Positions 8,311-16,981 of a DNA stretch of 64,000 bases are shown piece after piece. Position 1 is the stretch's first letter. The number at the start of each line of letters is the position of its first letter. Position numbers and translations under genes: made by a program. The DNA comes from Verrucomicrobiia bacterium (GTDB lineage Bacteria; Verrucomicrobiota; Verrucomicrobiia; Limisphaerales; UBA8199). The stretch spans positions 1-64,000 of the forward strand of contig DASYZB010000003.1 in the NCBI GenBank assembly GCA_035946615.1. Direction: 5' to 3'. The notes below the pieces were generated by a model. That model did not search any database and had not been told where the DNA came from. It saw only the letters and a program-made list of their open reading frames with translations.

Positions 8311-9594
8311 ATGGCTAACTACTCATATATCGCTATTGACCCGCGAGGGAGTGAAACTCGGGGGATGCTTGAAGTTGCAAATCAGAGTGAAGCTGTTCGA
8401 CGGGTCAGGGAGATGGGGCTTTTCCCGACAAATATTAAGGCGGCATCTGATCGAACTGCTCGCAGGACACCAAAGCGTCCTTTTGGGAACACCGTGCGAC
8501 TCAGAAGCCTGATGCCGCTGGCCACCCGCCGGAAAGTCAGAGCCGCCAAGCTCGTGGTGTTCACACGGCAGGTGGCCACCATGGTCGGGGCAGGCATGCC
8601 TTTGCTGCGGAGCCTTAAGATTCTTGAAGAGCAGGAAGAAGGCAGGACCTTGCGGGGCGTCATCCGCGAAATCGGATTTTCAATTGAGAACGGTGGCTCG
8701 TTCTCCGAGGCCATTGCGTTCTATCCCAAAATCTTCAATCCCTTGTATGTGAATCTTGTGCGAGCGGGAGAAAGCGCAGGCGCTTTGGAATTGGCGCTTC
8801 ATCGCCTTGCGGAATTCATGGAAAAAACGGAGAAGATAAAAGGCAAAGTCAAAGCGGCCTTGGTCTATCCGTGCGCGGTTTTGGTGGTGGCGACCGGGAT
8901 AACGGGCCTTTTGATGACGTTCATCGTGCCACGCTTTCGGGTTGTGTTCGAGGGATTGCTCGACGGCGCCGCGCTGCCGGCCTTTACACGGTTTGTATTT
9001 GAGTTGAGCGGCCTTCTTGTGCAGCGACTTCCCTTCGTTTTGCTGGCAGGGGCGGCTGTGGCTTGCGTGTTCATAATGGGCATCAGAACCAAATTGGGGA
9101 GGCGATGGTTCGACCGTGTAAAACTTTCTTTGCCGATAGTTGGCCCGCTGTTTCGCAAAGCGGCCATCTCGCGGTTTGCCAGGACGTTCGGCACGCTGGC
9201 CGGAAGCGGTGTGCCGATTCTCCAAGCCCTCACAATCGTCGAGGGAACGGCAGGCAATTCCATCATTGGGGACGTGATTGCTCGAATGCACGAACAAGTA
9301 AAGCAGGGTGATCCGATAGCCCCCGGTTTGAAGGCGTCCGGGGTCTTTCCTGCAATGGTCGCGGGTTTGGTGGATGTTGGCGAGCAGACCGGGGCCCTGC
9401 CGGAGCTGCTGATGAAAATCGCCGATAATTACGAGGATGAGTTTGATAATGCCGTGAGTGGCCTTACATCTTTGTTGGAGCCGATTCTGATTCTGATCCT
9501 GGCGGTTATTGTCGGGAGTATTGTTGTGGCAATGTTCCTGCCGTTAATTACCATCGCCACCGGCCTCGGCGGGGCTGGTCCAGGCCGGATGTGA
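8311..9594 (+). CDS. gspF: Type II secretion/type IV pilus inner-membrane protein GspF/PilC
   Basis: A 427-residue platform protein with the duplicated GspF fold. The N-terminal region resembles the GspF cytoplasmic start (YSYIAIDPRGSETRGMLE). The first repeat (about 85-210) has FTRQVATMVGAGMPLLRSL and ends in a membrane helix; the second (about 285-410) has FARTFGTLAGSGVPILQAL and VGEQTGALPELL, then a final membrane helix. It anchors the assembly ATPase in the inner membrane. No gspE, gspG or other partner is adjacent, so it is an orphan here. It converges on the DUF1080 gene with eight bases between stops. Confidence 0.93.
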   Translation: MANYSYIAIDPRGSETRGMLEVANQSEAVRRVREMGLFPTNIKAASDRTARRTPKRPFGNTVRLRSLMPLATRRKVRAAKLVVFTRQVATMVGAGMPLLRSLKILEEQEEGRTLRGVIREIGFSIENGGSFSEAIAFYPKIFNPLYVNLVRAGESAGALELALHRLAEFMEKTEKIKGKVKAALVYPCAVLVVATGITGLLMTFIVPRFRVVFEGLLDGAALPAFTRFVFELSGLLVQRLPFVLLAGAAVACVFIMGIRTKLGRRWFDRVKLSLPIVGPLFRKAAISRFARTFGTLAGSGVPILQALTIVEGTAGNSIIGDVIARMHEQVKQGDPIAPGLKASGVFPAMVAGLVDVGEQTGALPELLMKIADNYEDEFDNAVSGLTSLLEPILILILAVIVGSIVVAMFLPLITIATGLGGAGPGRM

Positions 9595-9602
9595 ACGACG
9601 GG

Positions 9603-10385
9603 TTACGGATTTCCACCAAGGAACTTGATGGAAATATCCTTGAACTCAATATCCATCGTGAAGCCGGCGTGCATCTGGAGCGCGATCACCCCGCCCTTGA
9701 GGACGGCCTTTGGACTGTCGTCAATCATCTCAGTCATCAGGCGACCGTTGATCTTGTACCAAACGTGGTCTCCATTGACGATGAGGGCGATGTCGTTCCA
9801 ACCGCCCTTATTGTGTAGAAGCTTTCCGAGGTCGTCGGCGCTTTCCGGAAGCGGGTCGTTGTGACGTTTATTCTCGTTGTCCCAAGTGGTCTTTTCGCCG
9901 CGGTTACTCATCGTGCCTCGTCCGCCGGCGATGCCCGATTCGTCATAGATCGAACCGGTGTATCGGCCGCCGCTATCGATGTCGGCTTGGTAGCCGCCCG
10001 CGTGAAGGGTCTTCGGATTGTTGATCACCGAACGGAACTGCACGCCCGAGTTGCCTTCCGGGCTGACGAGCATCCATTTGATGTGGAGCTCGAAATTGAC
10101 AAACCGTTCGGGGTGCTCCTTGGAGGCGCTCAGAATGAGATCAGTCTGGACCGAGTGATCCCTGGTTTCGCTGCCGTCGATAACGCCGTCCTTGACAGAC
10201 CAGTAGCCCTTAAGACCTTCCCAGCCGGTCAGGTCCTTGCCATTGAAAAGACTGATGAAGCCATTGGCATCGGGCTGCCCCAGAAGCGCCGCAGTGGGAG
10301 CGACGGCTGGTTTATCTTGCGCCCGAACGGGGGCGGCGATCACCGCCAAGACGGCAAAGGTCGTGAGAGAAACGTGTTTAAGCAT
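9603..10385 (-). CDS. Secreted DUF1080 (3-keto-disaccharide hydrolase fold) protein
   Basis: A 260-residue protein with a Sec signal (MLKHVSLTTFAVLAVIAAPVRAQ) and one DUF1080 domain, which adopts a concanavalin-like lectin/glucanase fold. Hallmarks are FISLFNGKDLTGWEG near the N-terminus, NSGVQFRS, GGYQADID, and WNDIALIVNGDHVWYKING toward the C-terminus. Family members bind or cleave sugars; some are annotated 3-keto-disaccharide hydrolases. The ATG at 10385 starts the signal peptide cleanly; an in-frame upstream start at 10400 adds five residues. A second DUF1080 gene lies at 47116. Role in extracytoplasmic carbohydrate breakdown is inferred from the family. Confidence 0.87.
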   Translation of the reverse strand: MLKHVSLTTFAVLAVIAAPVRAQDKPAVAPTAALLGQPDANGFISLFNGKDLTGWEGLKGYWSVKDGVIDGSETRDHSVQTDLILSASKEHPERFVNFELHIKWMLVSPEGNSGVQFRSVINNPKTLHAGGYQADIDSGGRYTGSIYDESGIAGGRGTMSNRGEKTTWDNENKRHNDPLPESADDLGKLLHNKGGWNDIALIVNGDHVWYKINGRLMTEMIDDSPKAVLKGGVIALQMHAGFTMDIEFKDISIKFLGGNP

Positions 10386-10450
10386 ATGTGGGGAAACCAT
10401 AGGTGGTGCCTGCTGTTCCTTTCAATCTTTAATTTACGGCAAACTGCCGG

Positions 10451-10783
10451 ATCATTTCCGGCGCCAATATGGCTTGGATGACCGGCGCCCTGGACCTCAA
10501 CGGCGATACTCGCATTTCGGCCGCAACCGTGGATATGGGCGCCTACGAATACATTGCGACCCCGCTCAGCCCCGCGCTGAGTTCTCCCGCCCGCCTTTCG
10601 GCGAACCAATTTCAATTTGTCCTCAGTGGCACTGCCGGACAAACCTATACGGTTGAGTACTCCCTCACGTTAACCAACTGGCTCTCCCTCCTGGTCACTA
10701 ACGCGCCGGGCAATCCATTTATCACCACAGACTCAACCGCCACCAACCAGTTGCGTTTCTATCGCGTGCGAGCCGGGCCATAG
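10451..10783 (+). pseudogene. C-terminal remnant of a choice-of-anchor-Q type beta-helix protein
   Basis: The reading encodes LDLNGDTRI...VDMGAYEY, the characteristic end of the choice-of-anchor-Q module in large secreted beta-helix proteins. It is followed by GQTYTVEYSLTLTNW...LRFYRVRAG, the C-terminal domain common in Verrucomicrobia exported proteins. The homology extends upstream of the first ATG (10469) to about 10451; an in-frame stop lies at 10430. Only the last 110 or so residues remain, with no signal peptide. It is therefore read as a truncated gene tail. The motifs are visible; the parent protein is inferred. Confidence 0.6.
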
Positions 10784-10960
10784 TACTTACGCCTGCTCCC
10801 ACCGCCAGCCCGACAGTCGACGCAAAAGGCTTATTGCGATGGGTTTTCGAAGGTGTTATAGTAAAGATTACGAAAACGAATTGAGGCCGGCGCACGCGCG
10901 AGGGCCGTCCGGGGCCGGGGCGGAGACTCAGCGTCGGCTGTGGTGTGTGCTGGTTTTGTT

Positions 10961-13900
10961 ATGAGGCGGATCCGTAACCGAGTTGCCATCTTTCCGGTTC
11001 TTCTGCTCTGTGCCCCGCTCGCGGGGGCCGGCGCCAACTCAACCATTGAGTTCAACCGCGACGTCCGCCCCATCCTTTCAGAAAACTGCTTCGTCTGCCA
11101 CGGCCCGGGCAAAGAGGACCGAAAAGCCAACCTGCGCCTGGATGTGCGCGAGGTGGCGCTCGAGCACAAGGCTATCGTTGCCGGCAACCTCGCCCAGAGC
11201 AAGCTGATCCAGCATATCTTCTCGACCAACCCGAAAATCATCATGCCCCCGCCGGAGACGAATAAGAAGCTCTCTGTCGCAGAAAAAGAAATCCTCCGCA
11301 ACTGGATTAAGGCGGGGGCGAAATACGAACCGTACTGGGCGTATGTAAGGCCGGTTCGCGCGCAACTGCCACCGACCAAAAACCCAGGTTGGGTGCGCAA
11401 TCCCATTGATGCGTTCATTCTTCACAAGCTCGATGAGAAGGGTGTCAAGCCCTCACCGGAAGCTGACAAGGCGACGCTGTTGCGCCGGTTGAGCCTGGAC
11501 CTGATTGGGCTGCCGCCGACGCCGGCGCAAGTCGCGGCCTTTGTCTCCGATTCCAGTCCGGAGAGTTACGAACGGCAGGTGGATCGGCTTCTGGCTTCAC
11601 CGCATTTCGGAGAAAGAATGGCCGTGCCCTGGCTCGATGTCGTGCGCTTCGCCGATACGGTCGGTTATCACGGCGATCAAAACATCAACATCTTCCCCTA
11701 CCGTGATTACGTGATTAACTCGTTCAACACGAACAAACCCTTCGACCAGTTCACCGTCGAGCAGCTTGCCGGGGACCTGCTACCGCACCCCACCACCGAA
11801 TCGCGCATCGCCACAGGTTTCAACCGCCTCAATATGGTTACCCGAGAAGGCGGCGCCCAACCCAAAGAGTACCTCGCAAAATATGCCGCCGACCGCGTCC
11901 GCACCGTTTCGATGGCCTGGCTGGGTTCGACCATGGGCTGCGCCGAATGTCACGACCACAAATTTGATCCCTTCACATCCAAGGATTTTTACCAGATGGA
12001 GGCCTTCTTCGCTGACATCAAGCAATGGGGCGTCTATGAGGACTACGGCTACACCCCGAATGCGGAACTCAAGGGCATCGACAATGACTCGCCTTTTCCC
12101 CCGGAAATTGAGGTCAATAGCCCGTACCTGCAGCGACGAATCAAGAAGCTCGAAGCCAAAGCCGACGCGCTCTGCGCGCAGGCTGCTGCGAAACTCGAGG
12201 CTGACGCCTCTCTGAAGCAACCATTTGAACAATGGCGCCAGTCGAGCCTGGCTTTCTTGAGCCAGAATCCGAGCGGCTGGCAAACACCGGTTCCCGAGGT
12301 TGCAATTGAAACCGAGAAGCCCGACCGTGCAGTTCAAACCAATTTCACTGTCCAGGCTGACCGCACTGTTTTGCTCGCAGAGGGGAAGCGAAAAAAGGTC
12401 CGGTTCCTGTTGCCGGTCTCAAATTGGCCGATAGCCGCAATGCGTCTCGAAATCACGCCCCTTGAAACGCCAAGCGAAAAGGCAGGAGACCCGCCCCAGA
12501 GGACGGAAGCCTCGATCACCCTCTCGGCAACTCTGAAATCATCAGACGGTAACAACCAATCCAAGCTGTCGTTCAACCATGCCGACGCCGACCATAAAAA
12601 GGAGATTTACTCGAACGGTTTTCCCATCCTTGGCGTAGCGAGGCGTTGGCTCATCTCAATTAACGACACCCGCCAGAAGGCGGTCTGGTTGCTGGATAGC
12701 CCCGTTGAAACCAAGGCGGGCGATGTCCTGGAGTTGGATTTTGGCAGCCTGCCCGTCGCTTCGGCGCGGGTCTCGCTCTCCCCCTTCGCCGCCCCTGAGC
12801 CGCTCGACTCCGGTATCGGCGACTCTCTCGAAACCGCCTTGCGCATCCCAAACGAAGCGTCTGCTTCTCAATCCAATCTCGTGGCGCGCACCTACCTGTT
12901 CAGCACGCGCTCGGATGAGGAGTTCGTTGCGCAAGCCGGCGAACTCCAGCGCCAAATTGATGCATGCCGGCATGGCCGTGCTTTCACGCTCGTGACGGTC
13001 GCCCGCGATAAACCTCGAGTCACCCGGCTGCTCCATCGCGGTGATTGGCAGGACGACACCGGCGAGGTCCTGGAGCCGGGAGTGCCGCATTTCCTGCCGC
13101 AGATTCCCAATCCCGACGGCCATCGGCTCACGCGGCTGGACCTCGCGCGCTGGCTGGTTTCTCCTGATAACCCTCTCACCGCCCGCGCCGTTGTGAACCG
13201 CTTGTGGAAGCAGTTCTTTGGCGCCGGCATCTCCGCGGTCGTGGATGATCTCGGCGGCCAGGGTGAATGGCCGAGCCACCCCGAATTGCTGGACTGGCTC
13301 GCGAGCGAGTTCATGCATCCAGAATTCCAGCAGCCCTCGACCCTTCAGCACCCCCCTCCCCATGACTGGGACATCAAACACATGGTGAAGCTCATGGTCA
13401 TGTCCGCGGCGTATCGGCAGAGTTCCAAGGCTCGCCCTGATCTGAAGGAAATTGACCCCAACAACCGCCTGCTGGCGCGCCAATCGCCGCGCCGCCTTGA
13501 AGCCGAGTTCGTTCGCGACAATGCGCTCTTCATTTCTGGCCTGCTGAATCCGGATTTGGGCGGCCCCAGTGTCCATCCTTATCAGCCGGCCGGTTACTAC
13601 GCCAACTTGCAGTTCCCCGACCGCGTTTACCAAGCCGACCAGGATCAGCGCGAATATCGGCGCGGCGTGTATATCCATTGGCAGCGCACTTTCCTCCACC
13701 CGATGCTCGCCAACTTCGATGCCCCCTCGCGCGAGGAATGCACCGCCAGCCGCGTCGTCTCAAATACTCCCCAACAGGCCCTTACTCTCCTAAACGACCC
13801 CACCTTCGTCGAGGCCGCGCGCGTCTGGGCTGCACACCTCCTGGACCCGGCCAAGGAATCGGATGCCCAAAGGCTTGACAGGGCCTTTTACCGCGCCCTG

Positions 13901-14113
13901 GCTCGCCCTCCGACAGCCCGGGAGAAAGAGTCCCTTCTCAAGTTTCTCTCCGTTCAAGAGGCCACCTATAAGCAGAATCCCGCAGATGTCTCAAAGCTCC
14001 TCCACGTCGGCATCGCGCCCGCCCCCAAAGATGAAAACCCAAAGGACGTTGCCGCATGGACCCAGCTCTGCCGCGTCATCCTGAACCTGCACGAAACAAT
14101 TACCTGTTATTGA
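10961..14113 (+). CDS. Secreted PSD1-type protein: planctomycete cytochrome c, DUF1549, DUF1553
   Basis: A 1050-residue exported protein. After a Sec signal (residues 1-25), residues about 28-105 form the planctomycete-type cytochrome c domain with the haem motif CFVCH (43-47). DUF1549 follows, starting at PIDAFILHKLDEKGV with LSLDLIGLPPTPAQ, and contains a second CxxCH (GCAECHDHKFDPF). The middle region is unassigned and the C-terminal third is DUF1553 (LARWLVSPDNPLTARAVVNRLW, later QALTLLNDPTFVEAA). The ATG at 10961 is preferred over a GTG at 10940 because it opens directly into the signal peptide. It lies three bases from the DUF1501 gene, the usual partner. Biochemical function is unproven. 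Confidence 0.92.
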   Translation: MRRIRNRVAIFPVLLLCAPLAGAGANSTIEFNRDVRPILSENCFVCHGPGKEDRKANLRLDVREVALEHKAIVAGNLAQSKLIQHIFSTNPKIIMPPPETNKKLSVAEKEILRNWIKAGAKYEPYWAYVRPVRAQLPPTKNPGWVRNPIDAFILHKLDEKGVKPSPEADKATLLRRLSLDLIGLPPTPAQVAAFVSDSSPESYERQVDRLLASPHFGERMAVPWLDVVRFADTVGYHGDQNINIFPYRDYVINSFNTNKPFDQFTVEQLAGDLLPHPTTESRIATGFNRLNMVTREGGAQPKEYLAKYAADRVRTVSMAWLGSTMGCAECHDHKFDPFTSKDFYQMEAFFADIKQWGVYEDYGYTPNAELKGIDNDSPFPPEIEVNSPYLQRRIKKLEAKADALCAQAAAKLEADASLKQPFEQWRQSSLAFLSQNPSGWQTPVPEVAIETEKPDRAVQTNFTVQADRTVLLAEGKRKKVRFLLPVSNWPIAAMRLEITPLETPSEKAGDPPQRTEASITLSATLKSSDGNNQSKLSFNHADADHKKEIYSNGFPILGVARRWLISINDTRQKAVWLLDSPVETKAGDVLELDFGSLPVASARVSLSPFAAPEPLDSGIGDSLETALRIPNEASASQSNLVARTYLFSTRSDEEFVAQAGELQRQIDACRHGRAFTLVTVARDKPRVTRLLHRGDWQDDTGEVLEPGVPHFLPQIPNPDGHRLTRLDLARWLVSPDNPLTARAVVNRLWKQFFGAGISAVVDDLGGQGEWPSHPELLDWLASEFMHPEFQQPSTLQHPPPHDWDIKHMVKLMVMSAAYRQSSKARPDLKEIDPNNRLLARQSPRRLEAEFVRDNALFISGLLNPDLGGPSVHPYQPAGYYANLQFPDRVYQADQDQREYRRGVYIHWQRTFLHPMLANFDAPSREECTASRVVSNTPQQALTLLNDPTFVEAARVWAAHLLDPAKESDAQRLDRAFYRALARPPTAREKESLLKFLSVQEATYKQNPADVSKLLHVGIAPAPKDENPKDVAAWTQLCRVILNLHETITCY

Positions 14114-14116
14114 CTT

Positions 14117-15571
14117 ATGACGCCTTACTTCGATGAACGTGAGTTTCAGCTCAGCATTAACCGCCGCACCTTCCTGAGTCGCGCCGCCTACGGCCTGGGC
14201 GGCATTGCGCTCGCCTGTCTGCTCCAGCCCGCTTCAGCAGAGACCCTCCCGGCGCCACCGGAATCCGAACGCTGGCGTGGAGTGGTTAACCCGCCCGATT
14301 TTCCTCCCCGCGCCCGGCGCGTCATCCACCTCTGCATGGCCGGTGGGCCCTCGCACCTCGAAAGCTTCGATTATAAACCGGAACTTCAGCGCCTCGACGG
14401 CCAGCCGTTTCCTGATTCCTACACGCGGGGCCAGCAGCTCGCCCAATTGCAGGGGGCGGTCCTCAAAGCCCGGGGTCCGTTCACTCAATTCCAAAAGCAC
14501 GGCCAATCCGGCCAGGAAATCTCCGATCTCTTTCCCCACATTGCCGGCATCGCGGACGATATCTGTATCGTCCGCTCGCTTCACACCGAGCAAATCAACC
14601 ATGACCCGGCCCACGCCTTCATGAACACCGGCACCCGCATCAAAGGCCGGCCCAGCATGGGATCCTGGCTCCTTTACGGCCTGGGCGCCGACACACAGGA
14701 TTTGCCCGGCTTCGTCGTGCTGACTTCCGCGGGCAAAAGCGGCCTCCAGCCGGTCTCCGCCCGGCAATGGTCCAGCGGGTTTCTTCCCAGTAAATTCCAA
14801 GGCATCCTCTTTCAATCCAAGGGCGCTCCCGTCCACTACGTGGGCAACCCGGAGGGGGTCTGTCAAAGCACCCAGCGGCAGGTGATCGAGGAAATCAATC
14901 GGTTGAACGGCATGCTCGAAGCTCGCCAGATGGACCCGGAAATCGAAACCCGCGTCGCCCAATACGAAATGGCCTTCCGCATGCAGACCTCGGTGCCCGA
15001 ACTGGCCGATCTGAATTCCGAACCGCAGCACATCCTGGACATGTACGGTGTCAAACACCCAGGAGAAGGCACCTTCGCTTCAAACTGCCTGCTCGCCCGC
15101 CGCCTGGCCGAACGTGGCGTGCGCTTCATCCAGCTTTACCACCGCGCCTGGGACCACCACAGCGACATCGTCAAAGACATGCCAGTCGCCGCCCAAGAGG
15201 TTGACCGGGCCTCCGCCGCCCTGGTGGCAGACCTCAAGCAGCGTGGGATGCTCGACGAGACCCTCATCATCTGGGGCGGTGAATTTGGCCGCACCCCCAT
15301 GGGCCAGGGCTCTGGCCGCGACCACCATATCAACGCCTTTTCCATCTGGATGGCCGGTGGCGGTGTCAAAGGCGGCCTGACTTGGGGCAGCACAGACGAA
15401 CTCGGCTACCGCTATCTTGAAGACGGCCAGGAAATGCACGTCCACGACCTCCACGCCACCATGCTCTACCTGTGCGGCATCAATCACAAGCGCCTCACTT
15501 TTCGTTACCAGGGGCGCGACTTCCGCCTCACCGATGTCTCCGGCGAGGTCGCCCACGGGGTGGTTTCCTGA
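14117..15571 (+). CDS. Tat-exported DUF1501 (sulfatase-fold) protein
   Basis: A 484-residue protein with a twin-arginine signal (NRRTFLSRAAYGLGGIALACLL) and a DUF1501 domain, which shares the alkaline-phosphatase/sulfatase fold. Visible features are HLCMAGGPSHLESFDYKP, HDPAHAFMNTGTRIKGRPSMGSW (partly), RGVRFIQLYHRAWDHH, and the metal-site-like GEFGRTPMGQG followed by DHHINAFSIWMAGGG. It sits three bases after the DUF1549/DUF1553 gene; the two are nearly always found together and probably act on the same extracytoplasmic polymer. The Tat signal suggests it folds with a cofactor or metal before export. Substrate unknown. Confidence 0.92.
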   Translation: MTPYFDEREFQLSINRRTFLSRAAYGLGGIALACLLQPASAETLPAPPESERWRGVVNPPDFPPRARRVIHLCMAGGPSHLESFDYKPELQRLDGQPFPDSYTRGQQLAQLQGAVLKARGPFTQFQKHGQSGQEISDLFPHIAGIADDICIVRSLHTEQINHDPAHAFMNTGTRIKGRPSMGSWLLYGLGADTQDLPGFVVLTSAGKSGLQPVSARQWSSGFLPSKFQGILFQSKGAPVHYVGNPEGVCQSTQRQVIEEINRLNGMLEARQMDPEIETRVAQYEMAFRMQTSVPELADLNSEPQHILDMYGVKHPGEGTFASNCLLARRLAERGVRFIQLYHRAWDHHSDIVKDMPVAAQEVDRASAALVADLKQRGMLDETLIIWGGEFGRTPMGQGSGRDHHINAFSIWMAGGGVKGGLTWGSTDELGYRYLEDGQEMHVHDLHATMLYLCGINHKRLTFRYQGRDFRLTDVSGEVAHGVVS

Positions 15572-15584
15572 CCAGGGCTGATTT

Positions 15585-16904
15585 ATGAAGCTCGCTGGGA
15601 CCCATTCCCTGGTTCTTCTCTGTCTAGGCGCGGCGCTAGCGGCGCTCGGTGGAACCGATTTCCATGCCTGGGCGCCCACTCCGCCTATGGGCTGGAACAG
15701 TTGGGATTGCTTTGCCACCACCATTACCGAAGCGCAGACGAAAGCACAGGCGGATGTGATGGCTCAAAAGCTGGCGCGGTTTGGGTGGCGTTACATTGTG
15801 GTCGATATCCAGTGGTACGAACCCCAAGCCAGGGGCTTTGAGTACCGGAAAGGCGCCAGGTTGACGATGGACGAATGGGGCCGGCTTCTGCCCGCGAGCA
15901 ACCGATTTCCCTCGGGTTTCGAGGCCCTGGCCCAGCACATCCATGGCAAGGGCTTGAAGTTTGGCATTCATCTTATGCGCGGGATACCGCGCTTGGCTGT
16001 TGCGCAGAATACGGCCATTAAGGGCACACCGTTCCACGCCGCAGACATCGCCGACGCGAACAGTTTCTGCGCCTGGAACACCGATATGCATGGTGTGGAT
16101 ATGTCCAAGCCCGGCGCGCAGGAATATTATAATTCGGTGTTCGAATTGATTGCCTCTTGGGGAGTGGATTTCGTGAAAGTGGACGACCTGAGCCGGCCAT
16201 ATCACAGGGGGGAAATCGAAGCCATACGAAAGGCTATCGACCGGACTGGGCGGCCAATAGTATTGAGCACCTCTCCTGGAGCCACACCCCTGACGGCGGG
16301 TGAACACATTTCACAGCACGCCAATATGTGGCGTATTAGCGACGATTTCTGGGACAAGTGGCCCGAACTGCTGGCGCAATTCAAGCGGCTGCGTCAGTGG
16401 ACTCCTTATCGCGGGCCCGGTCATTTTCCCGACGCCGATATGCTGCCGCTTGGGGTGATTGATATGGGCAAGCGGACCACCCACTTCACCCATGACGAGC
16501 AGTACACGCTTCTGACCCTGTGGTGCATCGCCCGTTCCCCACTGATTCTGGGTTCGGACATGACCAGGCTGGACGACTTTACGCTCTCCTTGCTGACGAA
16601 CCCGGAAGTGCTCTCGGTAAACCAGAGTAGTAGCGGCAACCACGAGCTGTTCAACCGGGACGGTCTGCTTGCCTGGGTGGCCCAGGTGCCGGGTTCAACC
16701 GACGAGTATCTTGCCCTCTTCAATACGCAGGAGGTACCCGACAAAGTGCCCATAAACCTCGGAGGCTCGTCCCAGGTGCGCGACCTCTGGTTTCGCAAAG
16801 ACCTGGGCAAAGCCGACGGTGAATTCGCGCCCCAGATCGCTTCTCACGGCGCCAAGCTTTACAGACTGTCGCCCGGGCGCCTGGGCTTCGAAAAAATTCT
16901 TTAG
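15585..16904 (+). CDS. Secreted GH27 family alpha-galactosidase-like enzyme
   Basis: A 439-residue protein with a Sec signal and a GH27 (GH-D clan) TIM barrel. TPPMGWNSWDCF is the family's N-terminal signature; the nucleophile is in VKVDD (D200) and the acid/base in RISDDFWD (D253 or D254). A C-terminal beta domain runs from about residue 345. GH27 enzymes hydrolyse terminal alpha-galactosides or related sugars with retention. The exact sugar cannot be told; some relatives cleave beta-L-arabinopyranosides. It is 13 bases after the DUF1501 gene and may be co-transcribed with it. Confidence 0.9.
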   Translation: MKLAGTHSLVLLCLGAALAALGGTDFHAWAPTPPMGWNSWDCFATTITEAQTKAQADVMAQKLARFGWRYIVVDIQWYEPQARGFEYRKGARLTMDEWGRLLPASNRFPSGFEALAQHIHGKGLKFGIHLMRGIPRLAVAQNTAIKGTPFHAADIADANSFCAWNTDMHGVDMSKPGAQEYYNSVFELIASWGVDFVKVDDLSRPYHRGEIEAIRKAIDRTGRPIVLSTSPGATPLTAGEHISQHANMWRISDDFWDKWPELLAQFKRLRQWTPYRGPGHFPDADMLPLGVIDMGKRTTHFTHDEQYTLLTLWCIARSPLILGSDMTRLDDFTLSLLTNPEVLSVNQSSSGNHELFNRDGLLAWVAQVPGSTDEYLALFNTQEVPDKVPINLGGSSQVRDLWFRKDLGKADGEFAPQIASHGAKLYRLSPGRLGFEKIL

Positions 16905-16923
16905 CGAGACGGAGCCTCAGACC

Positions 16924-16979
16924 GTGGCTCGGGCATCTTGCCCGAGTTCCCACGGGCGAGACGCCCGTGCCACGGCGTG
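16924..16979. repeat. Twin perfect hairpins between convergent genes
   Basis: Two adjacent perfect stems: CTCGGGCA (16928-16935) with TGCCCGAG (16939-16946), and CACGGGCG (16951-16958) with CGCCCGTG (16962-16969), each with a three-base loop. They lie between the convergent GH27 and Gfo/Idh genes, so they may end both transcripts. The paired layout also resembles a REP doublet. No long U tract follows either stem. Confidence 0.65.
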
Positions 16980-16981
16980 GC

